Assembly (NCBI GenBank): GCA_963575745.1
Contig: CAUYUJ010016372.1
Coordinates: forward strand, 57,260 to 121,259
DNA from: Prorocentrum cordatum
Taxonomy: Eukaryota > Sar > Dinophyceae > Prorocentrales > Prorocentraceae
Direction: 5' to 3'
Length of the DNA: 64,000 nt
Shown: positions 53,515 to 63,939 of the stretch, one piece after another
Layout of the letters: each line of letters begins with the position of its first letter
How positions within the stretch are numbered: position 1 is the stretch's first letter
The notes under the pieces: generated by a model
Database searches by the model: none
What the model was told of the DNA's origin: nothing
Seen by the model: the letters and a program-made list of their open reading frames with translations, nothing else
Translations under genes and position numbers: made by a program

Positions 53515-54429
53515 CCTTTCGTTCTCCTCGACCTCTTTCTCGTTTTCCTCGACCTGTTTCTCGTGCTCCGAAGCCCCGACCCTCCAGGATCGAGGATGGG
53601 ATCGGGCTTGTCCGGTCGGTTCTCAGGCGTTTCAAGCCTTTGCTGAGATCTCTGGAGGCATCTGGGAGCCTCCAGCGGTGGACCGCCTGCTAAGATCTGG
53701 GGCGGAGGCAGATCTCACAACTCGTGCCTCCTGCTTCTCCTCCTTGTCGCTTTCCTCGCCCTCATCGTGAAGCGCATGGGAACTCCGTTCCCGACGGACC
53801 CTCCGTCGCCTGGCCCTTCCCGCAAGCCTAAGCGCAGGCGTCTGCACCGAATATGCCGTTGGCATTACCACCAGGGGCCACTCAGTCGCCTCCTTTCCCT
53901 CCCCCTCCTCCTCTTCCTCTTCCTCCTCCTCCTCCACCTCCTCCACCTCCCCATCATGCAGTTTTCGTCGAAGCTTCGTTTATGGTACTGCAAGGCGTGC
54001 GGATGCTACGCCTCTGTCGTTCTCCGCGAACTGGGGAAGATGTGCACCGACAGGGTCACTCCCCACAGGGCAGAGTATTTGAGCCGCATCTCGCACGGCC
54101 TCGAGCCCAAGGTGCTGAGTGCCGCCGAGAAGCTCAAGAGAGGCAGAGTTTAGTGCAGTACGTATGTGTCTCCCTGTGCATCACACGTGGGCGGGCATCA
54201 GTTGACATTGTCACATGGTCATACTCATACTCATACGCCACCTCCCCATCATCAACGTGTTCATCTTCCTCTCCTTCTTCGTCCTCCTTCACTCACAAAG
54301 ACCAATCGATGCATATCCGCTAAACGAAATCAACGCGTGAACTAGTGTCGGAAATGCGCAGAGGGGGAATGTGCATATACCCAGCACGAGCTGAATTGCC
54401 AGCATGGCAGGTCCTTCAGCAGGAAGCAA
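53515..54429. other. No gene recognised
   Basis: A short CTC run at 53895-53950. The remaining frames have no recognised domain. Confidence 0.4.
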
Positions 54430-55390
54430 GCAAACTGCGATATGAAGAGAAGCTACACGTGCGATGCTCCAGAACATTGTGCATTGTTTTGTGCTGTATT
54501 GAGGGCACAACGCAATGCGACACAACATGTTGCGTCGCATGTGTGCTTGTTGGCGTTGTACTGGTCTGCACTGCATTGCGCTGCAACATACATCGCAACG
54601 CATTGCAAACACAATGCAACGCGACGCAATTCTTGCTCACAAAAGGTAGCCGGCATGCATTTGTATAAAGCGATAATACGTCATGCAGCCCAGCTTATCG
54701 CAAGCCAACGCAATGCAAGGCAATGCGGCGCAATGCAAACACAATGCAACGCGATGAAAAACAACGACGCGCAAACCACGACACCGCAACCAACAAAGCT
54801 TTGCAAACGCAGTGCGCGCCTACATGATGCAATGCACAGCCATGCTGCAGTGTGACACAACGAACACCACTGCAATTCTAAGCAGCGTAACGCAATGCAA
54901 CTCGAAACACGTACCATATGCAATGTCGAGAAATCAATGGTGCAACACCATGCGATCGAGCATTGCAACCAGCGCAGAGCAACGCAACATCATGCAGCAG
55001 CAGTGAATAAGAAATAATGCACTTCTTGATCAAAAAAAAAGGTCACCACGGTTCACAACGCAACGCAATGCACATGATCACACTCGCAGAACAAGACACA
55101 CCAATGACATCCAATGCGGAACAAACTGATACAGAACAATGCAGAAGGGCCTCAGCGCAAAGTCATGCAAATCCGCGCAATGAAGCACAGTGCGCATGCA
55201 AAGCGCAGCAATGGGATGCGATGCAGCGAAAAAATAAGCACAACGAGCGGCAAAGCAACGCCATGTAACTCAATGCAGTGTACTGCGAAGCAGAAGGACG
55301 CAGCCCAATGCAACGTGCTTCAGGGTGCCGCCACGCAACGCTACGCGAAGACATGCAGCGCAATGCGACTGCAACTTACGAGGCCAGGAC
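54430..55390 (+). repeat. GCAAY pentamer-based degenerate satellite
   Basis: GCAAC, GCAAT and ACGCAATG words are spaced mostly by multiples of five over almost a kilobase, with best regularity at 54570-54760 and 54860-55000. Less GC-rich than its surroundings. No coding content. Confidence 0.75.
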
Positions 55391-55562
55391 ACCCACAGGT
55401 TCGCCCATCTGCGCAGCGGCCCCGTCAGGCCTCTTCCTGCGCGCCTGGACCCACTGCCTCGGCTCCCTGGCGGCCGCCGCACGCGTGGCCCCCCTCGCCC
55501 TCCCTCTCCCGGCGATGGCCCCCTGTGACCAGGGCCCCGATGTCCACGCAGGTCGGGGAGAC

Positions 55563-55748
55563 GTAAGACCTGGGTGCAAGGGACTCGGAGATCCCCGACG
55601 AGGTCGTCAAAAAAATGACGAGGCCGAGCCTGCATTTTGACGGGGCCTCCCGCTGCAGACATCCCACGAAACTCCTCCTCGTCAAAATCCGAGGCGTGGT
55701 CGTCAAAAAACGATGGCGAACCCGAGTCCTGGCAAACCCGGGTCTTAC
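55563..55748. mobile_element. TIR element family T3, copy 2 (186 bp)
   Basis: Ends GTAAGACCTGGGT and ACCCGGGTCTTAC. Highly similar to 17417-17602 along its length. On the minus strand the edges read GGGAGC|GTAAGA and CACCCAG|GT, i.e. consensus GT-AG splice sites, and the flanks 55749-55931 and 55425-55555 are both open on the minus strand. Whether it is an intron is undecided. Confidence 0.72.
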
Positions 55749-55941
55749 GCTCCCCCGAGCAGGGTGTGCACACTGGAGGCTCGCTTTCGTGCCGCCACAG
55801 ATGACGACGGCCATCCTTAGCACTCGCCGCTGCCCCGTGTCTGGGCCGGTACCCCTGGGCTCCGCAGGGCCACTCGTGGCGCTGGTGGTGGCGCTGACGT
55901 CCAATGCGATGAGCTCTTGAAGGCCGCATTGATCCCTGGCT

Positions 55942-56102
55942 TTACGTCGGGCCTGTCCCCCTACAGGGGGCTTTTGGGCGAAAAATTAAGAATACCCCAA
56001 AATGCCCCCCCCAAATGCAAAAAAATAGCAAAAAACATCGTCCCCAGACTATTTTTCGACTATTTTTGAACATTCTTCGTGTAGGGGACAGGCCCGACTT
56101 AA
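55942..56102. mobile_element. TIR element family M8, copy 3 (161 bp), with paralogous empty site
   Basis: Left end TTACGTCGGGCCTGTCCCCC, right end complement GTAGGGGACAGGCCCGACTTAA. The target octamer CCCTGGCT is repeated exactly at 55934-55941 and 56103-56110. The surrounding sequence exists a second time at 56282-56340 without the element and with a single CCCTGGCT, which proves insertion. Confidence 0.92.
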
Positions 56103-56170
56103 CCCTGGCTGCTCCTTCCAATCTCTGGCTGCTCTGTCGGGCCCAGCCGGAATCGGCCGCGCGGGCCACA

Positions 56171-56311
56171 TCAGAACTCGTCGCGCGGGCGGCGCTTGCG
56201 GATATCCAACCCCTTGGTCTCCACCACGGTCTGCATCAGCGAGCCCGCGTCTTCCAGCACGGCGTTGATCCCCCAGCCCGCGAGCTCTTGAAGGCTGCGT
56301 TGATCCCTGGC
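56171..56311 (-). CDS. Unknown ORF fragment (terminal exon-like)
   Basis: The minus strand reads ARDQRSLQELAGWGINAVLE, then DAGSLMQTVVETKGLDIRKR and a stop at 56171, with protein-like composition. The first eight residues are mirrored in the paralogous copy interrupted by the M8 element (ARDQCGLQEL, from 55941 downward). Function unknown. Confidence 0.3.
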   Translation of the reverse strand, partial: ARDQRSLQELAGWGINAVLEDAGSLMQTVVETKGLDIRKRRPRDEF

Positions 56312-56340
56312 TGCTCCCTCCAATCTCTGGCTGCTCCTTC
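56282..56340. repeat. Empty-site paralogue of the M8 copy 3 insertion site
   Basis: GAGCTCTTGAAGGCTGCGTTGATCCCTGGCT and CCAATCTCTGGCTGCTCC match 55911-55941 joined directly to 56103-56140 with few differences and no element between (octamer at 56305-56312). Confidence 0.88.
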
Positions 56341-56489
56341 CACGCCAGCACGCTGGCGCTGACCCGGCTGTGGTGGCGAAGCAGGCGCGCGAGCTCCTGC
56401 AAGCGCTGCCCGGCTCCAGCCGCGCCCCGCGGCAGCGGCGGCAGCTCGGTGTGATGGGCCCACTTTCCACCACCGCTACCACACGCAGG

Positions 56490-56550
56490 AGAGGGAGGAG
56501 GAGGAGGAGGAGGAGGAGGAGGAGGAGGAGGAGGAGGAGGAGGAGGTGGA
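56490..56550 (+). repeat. (GGA)n triplet tract
   Basis: About 19 units. Confidence 0.95.
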
Positions 56551-56874
56551 GGAGCAGGAAGACCTCCTCATCCTCCCTTCTCCCCCATCCTACATACGGT
56601 AGTGGTGGTGGAAGACACAACCCTCTCGGCCGGGCCCGCGGCCAGGCCCTGCCGCGGGTCCGGCGCCTTGCCCTGCACCCTGGCGCACTGCGGCCGAGCT
56701 GCGCGCTCGCGACGGCGACGCACGGGCCGCACCTGCTCTCCATCGCCAGCTTTTTCTCGACGAGCGCCATTTCTGGGCAGATCGGGATACTGACCCGGGA
56801 GAGTACGTCTTCACGGTGAAGGAAGTCAACAGCGTCGTGTCGACAGCGTAGTGTCAACAGCGTCGGAGATACCT

Positions 56875-57048
56875 TGCTGACCCGGGTCAATCCAGACCCA
56901 GGCCAGTCAGGCCTTGCAGGATTCTGCAAGATCCTGCATGATCCTGTAGAGTCCTGCGCCCAGGCCCTGGTCAGAGCGCCACTGGCCCCGCAGGATCCTG
57001 CAAGATCCGGCGCTCTGACTGACCCCCGTCTGCATTTACCCCCGTCCC
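56875..57048 (+). repeat. Dispersed repeat with TGACCCGGGTCA motifs, copy 2
   Basis: Same order as 2853-3090: TGACCCGGGTCAATCCAGACCC, CCTTGCAGGATTCTGCAAGATCCTGC, CTGACTGACCCCCGTCTGC. Confidence 0.65.
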
Positions 57049-57253
57049 TCGAGCCCCGAAGGGAGCGGGTCCTGAGAGGGACCCGAACGGGTCCTGGATC
57101 CAGGGGCCGCTGCCCGAGGCCATGCCCTTCGCCCCGAGACGTCCTCTGGCAGTCCTGGGGCCCGTGGAGGGCCCCAGGGGGCCAAGCAGATCTGCGAAAA
57201 CCTTGCAGAACCGTTTCCCTCGGGACCCGAATGCCTCGTGCTGGCTGTCAGGC

Positions 57254-57322
57254 GAGGAGGAGGAGGAGGAGGAGGAGGAGGAGGAGGAGGAGGAGGAGGA
57301 GGAGGAGGAGGAGGAGGAGCGA
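57254..57322 (+). repeat. (GGA)n triplet tract
   Basis: About 22 units. Confidence 0.95.
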
Positions 57323-57471
57323 CCCGCCCTTCGACGCTGCGGGGTGGTCACGCGCGCGGGCAGCCCTGCCTCGGCACTCTGGCGTCGCAGCCGCTGGCGC
57401 CCGAGCCTGGCCAGGCGCGCGTCGAGAGGGAGCTGGCGATGGAGGGCAGGAGCGAAGCATTGCAACAAAAA

Positions 57472-57575
57472 CCTGTTGCAATCCTTCGTTTTGCAATGCA
57501 GTTTTTTTTTTGCAATCCAGTTTTTTTTTTTTGCAATCCATTGTTTTTTTTGGCAATCCTTCGTTCAAGGTTTTT
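57472..57575 (+). repeat. T-tract tandem repeat TTTTTTTTGCAATCC
   Basis: Four to five units of 8-12 T followed by TGCAATCCxx, at intervals of about 20-27 bases (near 57499, 57522, 57546 and 57570), preceded by TGCAATCCTTCG. Phased T-tracts should bend DNA. Related, inverted, to the A-tract/TGCAATGCAGG unit at 2890-2930. Confidence 0.85.
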
Positions 57576-57881
57576 TTGCAAGCCTGCGCTTCCCTGCCAC
57601 CTCCGTGTCCTCAGGGCTCGCGCTGAAGCCCCCGCCGAGGGCCCACGGGAGAGGGGCGGCGTCTGCGGGCGCGCCGAAGGCCGCGGGTCGCTCCACGCTG
57701 CGGACCGGGGGGCCCTCCGAGCGCCTCGCGCAGCAGGGCCCGATGACGACGCTCCCTGCGCCTCCGACTAGGAAGTCGCTGACGGGGGGAGTCAACGGCG
57801 GGGCAGAGACGTGCCATTTCTGGCACCTTTGAGGCCCGCGGCTGCCGCGTGGGGGCCGCTGCGGGCCCCGAGGCGATAGCC

Positions 57882-58042
57882 TTAAGTCGGGCGTGTCCCC
57901 CTACAGGGGGATTTTCGACGAAAAATTAAGATTACAAAGAAAAATCTCCCAAATGGTCAAACAATATTCAAAAAATACTCCCCAGACAATTTTTTTACTA
58001 TTTTTGAAGATTCCCCCCTGTAGAGGGACGGGCCCGACTTAA
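57882..58042. mobile_element. TIR element family M8, copy 4 (161 bp)
   Basis: The ends TTAAGTCGGGC and GCCCGACTTAA are perfectly complementary. The target octamer CGATAGCC is repeated exactly at 57874-57881 and 58043-58050. This is the best-preserved pair of ends in the family. Confidence 0.92.
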
Positions 58043-58050
58043 CGATAGCC

Positions 58051-58484
58051 ATGCCCGCGCCCGGGCCGCCACCTGCGGCGCGTGCCAGTAAGGATGAGGG
58101 CCATCTTGCTGGGACGACTCCGCGGAGTCGGCCTTGCTCAGCGAACGTCCTTGCCCCACTCACGACCATCCACTAAGTCGCGAGCCCCAGGGCGCTCCCA
58201 TGGTCTGACCGCGTTCGCATTCACTGTCGTTTGACCCCGACCCTTGATAGATCCCCCCTCATACCCTATTTTTTGGTCCCGCCCCGATGGTATAATCTAC
58301 TTGTAATATATCATGCATCTGCCACTGTGCATCTGGGCACGGAGTGCCTAATCCCCTGAGCCTCAGTCCTCAATCCTGCAGTTTTTTTGGGGGGCCCGGA
58401 CCCCAAATTCTCAAATTCGCCGGGGCTTGTCGCGGTTCCCCTGGGGTTCCAGGCATCTTGTCGCATGACTTTTTCGGGCCCAAG
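58051..58484. other. No gene recognised
   Basis: Includes a short AT-richer segment at 58200-58340. No coding features. Confidence 0.4.
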
Positions 58485-59150
58485 AGGGCCCCAAGATGGC
58501 CCCAAGACAAGTCAAGAGGGCCTCAACCAGCCCCCGAGACGGCCCAAGAGGGCCACGAGACGCCCAAAGGTCGTCTCAAGACGCCCAAGATGGCCTCAAG
58601 ATGCCCCATAAGGCCTCCAAGACGCCCCAAGAGGGCTCCGAGAGGCTTCAAGAGGCACAAATCATTGATTTCATTAGGTTTTTGGCAGATTTTGGCGTTC
58701 TCGCCTTTTCGGCTTTCCGACGCTCCACGATGGCCCAAGTGGCCCCCAAGTCCACCCCAAAACTGCACAAGAGGCCTCCAAGACGGCCCCAAGACGGCCT
58801 AAGACCACCCCAAGACGGCCCAAGAGGCGTCCAAGACGGCCCAAGAGGGCTCCAAGACGGCCACAAAAGGGGCCCACGAGAGGGAATGCGAACCGAAAAT
58901 CCGAATCTTCCGCCCCAAGGGTCCCCCAGGGCCCAAGAGGCGCCTAGGAAGTCCCCAGAGGCCCCCCAGAGGCCCCCAAGGGGCCCCAAGAGGCTCCCAA
59001 GAGGTCCAAGAGAGGCCCCAAGAGGCTCCCAAGAGGCTCCCAAGCGGTCCGCAAGCGGTCCCCAAGAGCCATCTAACCTGCCTCCAAGGAGGCCCTCGAG
59101 AGGCCTCCAACAAGATCCCAACGAACATCCAATAGGCTTCATACCCACAA
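58485..59150 (+). repeat. AAG-phased repeat, locus 4 (longest)
   Basis: CCAAGAGGGCCC/CCAAGACGGCCC words for over 600 bases, with AAG or GAG starting every 10-12 bases for long stretches, interrupted at 58655-58735 by an unrelated T-rich piece. Translations on either strand are simple repeats. Confidence 0.8.
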
Positions 59151-59222
59151 CCCAGGCACGGTGGCGGGATAGGCCGAAGGCCATTCGATTTTCGGATCAG
59201 CGCGAGATCGCAACCAACGTGC

Positions 59223-59590
59223 TCATAACCGCTCCGCCTGCTCTGCCTGGGCGTCGGCGGCATCCTTGTCCCTGCTCTGGATGGCCGTGATGGCCGCCTC
59301 CAGCTGCGATGCACGGCACCGCCCCAAGGAACACCCTCGAGCGCGGGCTCGGGCGCTACCTTGGCCAGGTCTGCCTCGCTGGCCTCTGGCTCCTGTCTAT
59401 GGAGCTACCTGGCCTGCACAGTTTCCATCTTCGCCCCGATGTCCTGCTGGGCGTCCGCCGCTCTTCCCCGAATGCGAGCGGCTTTCCTCTTCTCGCAGCG
59501 GTCGCACAGGCCTTCGGCGTGGATCCGGTTCCGCTCCCCGCTGGCCTGCGCGACACACTTTGACAGCGCGTGTGCCTTCTGGCTCTTGGG
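59223..59590 (-). CDS. Unknown ORF fragments, coiled-coil-like
   Basis: Minus-strand pieces RASQLEAAITAIQSRDKDAA with a stop at 59223, and HAEGLCDRCEKRKAARIRGR followed by AADAQQDIGAKMETVQA with a stop at 59405, have the Ala/Gln/Glu-rich heptad style of real coiled coils and one CDRC pair. They lie in different frames about 90 bases apart, so a short intron or frameshift lies between. Small GT...AG options exist but none is compelling. May be a transposon ORF1 remnant. Confidence 0.3.
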
Positions 59591-60775
59591 GGGTGGGCTT
59601 CCTCGTGGGTGGACTCCCCTCTGCAGCTCGTTCGCCGCGTCGGAGAAACGGGAGACGTGCCCCCATCCTCGGTCTGCGGGCGTGGGCCGCGCACCCTGCC
59701 GCGCAGCCTGGCAGGTCCTCGCCTTGCCCCCCTCGCGAGCACCCATCTGCGCTGCCTCTGCGTCGGGTTCCTGGGGCCGCCCACCACGGCGTCGGCACGG
59801 TGGCCCGCGGCCAATCCTTTTCGCTCGGCGCGCGTAGCGGCGCGTCTTGCCTCCCAGCACCCAGTGGCGCCGCAGGAGGAGGAGAAACGTCCGTAGGGGG
59901 ACCTGCTGGCAGGCCGATCCCTTGCTCGGCACGCCTGCTGTGGTGGAGGCAGGGGGGATCGAGGAGGAGGGGGAGGAAGCGAAGATGGCAGACGGTGTGC
60001 TCTCCCCACAGGGGGGCGAGCACAACCAAGCCCAAACCCAGACACTTTTTTGGATCCGCGGGTCGAGAGCGCACCTCTTCCGGTCGAAGCTAAGCGGGCC
60101 GCGCGAAGCTTGAATTAGAAAGCCCAAACCCAGACACGAACTGCAGGGAAGGGTGGGTGGCGAAGTGCGAAGAACGCCCGGCTGCGAGCTTTGCTGCCCC
60201 CCCCCAGGTCCTGAGCCGCCGAGACTCCACTCGAGCATGAGCTCCTCCTGTGGGCCTCGGGCGCGAGTGGCGCGGAGCAGAGGGGGAGCACCTCCTCAGC
60301 CGCTCTCGCGCTCGCACGCGTCTCTGTCCTTTCCCGCCGCCCGTCCCCCGCCTTCCTCCTCACGCCTGATCTGATGCTACCTCTACATGCACTCTCCTTG
60401 CCTCCATGCTCCTCATCATCCCCTCTCTGCGCCCCCTTCCCTCCCCCTTTCCCAACCCTCATGCTGACACCATGTCCAGTCTCCCTCCTCTTCGTGCTCC
60501 TCGCCCCTGCCCTGATCTTGGTACTCTCTCTCTTCCTCCCGTCCCCTTCCTCCGTCTGCGGGCTTCGGGAGCAAAACTCTCGCACTGACCCTCGTGGCTG
60601 CGCAGAGGACCTCCCTCCCGTCGCCGAGCAGCCGAGCGAGAAAGACCACCTCTGCCAGGGGTCCGTGGCTTCTTGCGACACTTCTGCGAGAACGACCACC
60701 CGATGCTCCATTTTTTTTTGTTTGTTTTGAAACATCCTTCTGTGTTACATCCTTCTGTGCTTTTCGCGCTCTTCA
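59591..60775. other. No gene securely recognised
   Basis: Minus-strand frames extend from the coiled-coil fragment but become low in information. A T-run lies at about 60710-60727. Confidence 0.35.
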
Positions 60776-60779
60776 GTCT

Positions 60780-61075
60780 TCGAGGGCCCCAAGGGGGACC
60801 TGCTGGGAGCCCCAGGCCCTAGGTCGGCCCAGAACAGCCCCAAAAGAGCACCGAGCACCACGCTGGCCCACGAAGGACCCTGGAGAAGCCCAAGATGCCT
60901 CAAGAAGGCTCCTAGACGACCCAATACGGCAATACGGTTCCAAGACGGCCCCCAGGGATCTCCAGACGGCTGAGAGAACCCCAAGACGGCTCACCAGAGC
61001 CTCGAGACGGTCCAAGTAGGCTCCGATGGACATTCAAGACTGCCCCACAGGAGGCCCATGCAGCCCCAAGACGGT
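60780..61075 (+). repeat. AAG-phased repeat, locus 5
   Basis: CCCAAGATGCCTCAAGAAGG-like words with about 10-12-base spacing, diverged. Confidence 0.6.
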
Positions 61076-61897
61076 CCTAATAGTCTCCATGACATATGTG
61101 ACGACCTTCTGGGCAGTGCTCTAGGGGTCACCTCACTGAGTGCTTCGCTTTCACGTGGTGGTTTTGCCGCATACATCTGAATAACCCTTGTTGGGCTGGA
61201 GTAAGTCGTCAACCACATGATCCTTCTGTCTGTCATCCTCCCCCCTCCTTTGCTTTGAACAGACGTTGTGCTGCCATGCCGCCGGTCGTGTCCGTGCCCG
61301 TGGTACCCCAGCGGGTGCCACGGATTGTGCGAAGCAGCCAAAAGAATGGCAGACGGGATCGGACAGCAGAGGACGAACAAGAGGGACGAGGGAGGAACAA
61401 GCGGGAAGATCCCTCTCTTCGCCCATCCATCATCTCCCCTATCCCCCCTCGTGCCCGTCTGATCCCTTGCGAGCCTTCTGCTCGCGCGTCTCCCCGACGA
61501 AGAGCCTTCCAAAACGACAACCTGCGTCGATTGTCGTGTCCACGACGGCCTCCTCGCGGGGGGTGCGCAGGGCAGGGGAGGAAGAAGAAGACGAGGACGA
61601 TGAGGAAGAGGACGGGTGGAGGAGGAAGGCAGCGGGAGCGAGTGAACGAGGAAAAGGCGGCTTGGGGGGTAAGGGCTCTTGCCTTGCTCCATGCATATGG
61701 CTTGCTTGAGCCCAAGTCTCATTCGCGCCTCCCTCGCTCTTTCAATCCACTTCAGCGCTGCAGGGGCAGCCACGTTTAAAACACATTGTCAATACCTGGC
61801 GCCGACGCGAACCATCCTGTAAACCATCGCGAACCCAGAACACTTGGTTTTTGTACTCTCGGTGTGTTGCATTGTTTCCCCTGGGGCTGTAGGCGAC
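61076..61897. other. No gene recognised
   Basis: Open frames on both strands with no visible domain. Confidence 0.35.
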
Positions 61898-62165
61898 CCG
61901 AGGAGGATGAGGAGGAGGAAGAGGAGGAGGAGGAGGAGAAGGAGGAGGAGGTGGAGGAAATGGAGGAGATGGAGGAGATGGAGGAGGAGGAGGAGGCGGA
62001 GGAGGAGGAGGGAGGAGGAGGAGGAGGAGGAGGAGGAGGAGGAGGGAGGAGGAGGAGGAGGAGGAGGAGGAGGAGGAGGGAGGAGGGGGAGGAGGAGGGG
62101 GAGCAGGAGGAGGAGGGAGGAGGGAGGAGGAGGAGGGGGAGGAGGAAGAGGAAGGAGGGAGGGAG
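61898..62165 (+). repeat. (GGA)n purine tract
   Basis: GGA triplets with GAGATG interruptions at 61955-61985 and GGGA phase shifts later. The longest purine tract of the window. Confidence 0.95.
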
Positions 62166-62454
62166 GAGCGAGACAGGAGGGGACAGGAAAGGCGTATCCA
62201 GGGACTGCAGTGGTCTGACAATCGCTGAATCCCAAAGACATCGTGTGAGTTACTTCCCAAAGAAGCCGTACAGTGCGTGGCTAGGGCAAACCGAGGGATA
62301 CGTTCCAGAGGGCAGGAGCTCGGTGGGCCGATGCCGCTGTCCAATATTCCTCAACAGTCTCCGTCGTCCACTTCGACCGCGGACGCCCCGCGTCCCACCC
62401 GCGAAGCTCACGCACCTCCCTTGTGGGCCCGCAAAACGTGGCAAGCGTGCCATA

Positions 62455-63770
62455 TTCTCGACACCACAGGGGGTGCGCACGGGGTGGTCCCTGACCGCGG
62501 CCGCTATCCGTGGCGGTCGTCCAAAGCACAGTAGGCGTGGCGTCTTCTCGACACCATAAACGGGTGCGCACGGGGTGGTCCCTGCGCGCGGCCGCTATCC
62601 GTGAACAAGCGTGGCGTTTTCTCGACACCACCCAGGGTGCGCACGGGGTGGTCCCTCAGCGTGGCCGCTATCCGTGACGGTTGTCCAGGGCACAGCAGGC
62701 GTGGCGTTTTCTCGACACCACAAGGGGTGCGCATGGGGTGGTCACTGACCGCGGCCGCTATCCGTGACGGTCGTCCAAGGCACAGCAGGCGTGGCGTCTT
62801 CTCGACACCACCCAAGGTGCGCACGGGGTGGTCCCTGCGCGCGGCCGCTATCCGTGACGGTCGTCCAGGGCACAGCAGGCGTGGTGTCTTCTCGACACCA
62901 CAAAGGGTGCGCATGGGGTGGTCCCTGAACACGACCGCTATCCGTGACGGTCGTCCTTGCCCTAGCAGGCGTGGCATATTCTCGACACCACCCGGGGTGC
63001 GCACGGGGTGGTTACTGACCGCGGCCGCTATCCGTGACGGTCGTCCAAGGCACAGCAGGCGTGGCGTCTTCTCGACACCACAAGGGGTGCGCACGGGGTG
63101 GTCCCTGCGCGCGGCCGCTATCCGTGACGGTCGTCCAGGGCACAGCAGGCGTGGCGTCTTCTCCACAAGGGGTGCGCATGGGGTGGTCCCTGAACACGAC
63201 CGCTATCCGTGACGGTCGTCCTTGCCCTAGCAGGCGTGGCATATTCTCGACACCACCCGGGGTGCGCACGGGGTGGTCACTGACCGCGGCCGCTATCCGT
63301 GACGGTCGTCCAAGGCACAGCAGGCGTGGCGTCTTCTCGACACCATAAACGGGTGCGCACGGGGTGGTCCCTGCGCGCGGCCGCTATCCGTGACGGTCGT
63401 CCAGGGCACAGCAGGCGTGGCGTCTTCTCGACACCACAAGGGGTGCGCATGGGGTGGTCCCTGAGCACGACCGCTATCCGTGACGGTCGTCCTTGCCCTA
63501 GCAGGCGTGGCATATTCTCGACACCACCCGGGGTGCGCACGGGGTGGTCACTGACCTCGGCCGCTATCCGTGACGGTCGTCCAAGGCACACAGCAGGCGT
63601 GGCGTCTTCTCGACACCACAAGGGGTACGCACGGGGTGGTCCCTGCGCGCGGCCGCTATCCGTGACGGTCGTCCAGGGCACAGCAAGCATGGCGTCTTCT
63701 CGACACCGCAAGGGGGCGCGCATGGAGGTGGTCCCTGAGGGCGGCCTCTATCCGTGACGGTGGTGCGCGG
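62455..63770. repeat. About 14 units of a 90-91-bp tandem array with three-unit higher-order pattern
   Basis: CTATCCGTG occurs near 62503, 62596, 62667, 62758, 62848, 62938, 63029, 63118, 63204, 63294, 63383, 63474, 63564, 63655 and 63748. Units fall into three types by the words before and after it: GCGCGCGGCCG..CCAGGGCACAG, GAACACGACCG..CTTGCCCTAG and GACCGCGGCCG..CCAAGGCACAG. They follow one another in fixed order, so a trimer of about 270 bases is the unit now being multiplied. Both strands are open for long stretches (30-residue periodic peptides), a by-product of the period. Confidence 0.92.
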
Positions 63771-63939
63771 TGCTCAGGGCACATCGGTACGCAAGCTTGC
63801 TATCCGTGCCGGTCGTGCTCAGGGCACAGGGGGACGCAAGCGAGGTGAGTGGTATCATCACGAAGATTATTTGGCCACCTTGGCTCATGCCGGTTCAGAC
63901 CGTTCGGGTTTGCACGCAGGCGTGCTCGCGCCGGTGAGT

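Noticed and set aside
62455-63770. CRISPR-like appearance of the regular 90-base array
   Set aside because: Units are tandem without unique spacers, show higher-order order, and there are no cas genes. The setting is eukaryotic.
63860-63900. Spliced-leader-like word (CCACCTTGGCTCATG) near 63869
   Set aside because: It differs from the dinoflagellate spliced leader at several positions, and no donor GT or SL RNA hairpins follow.
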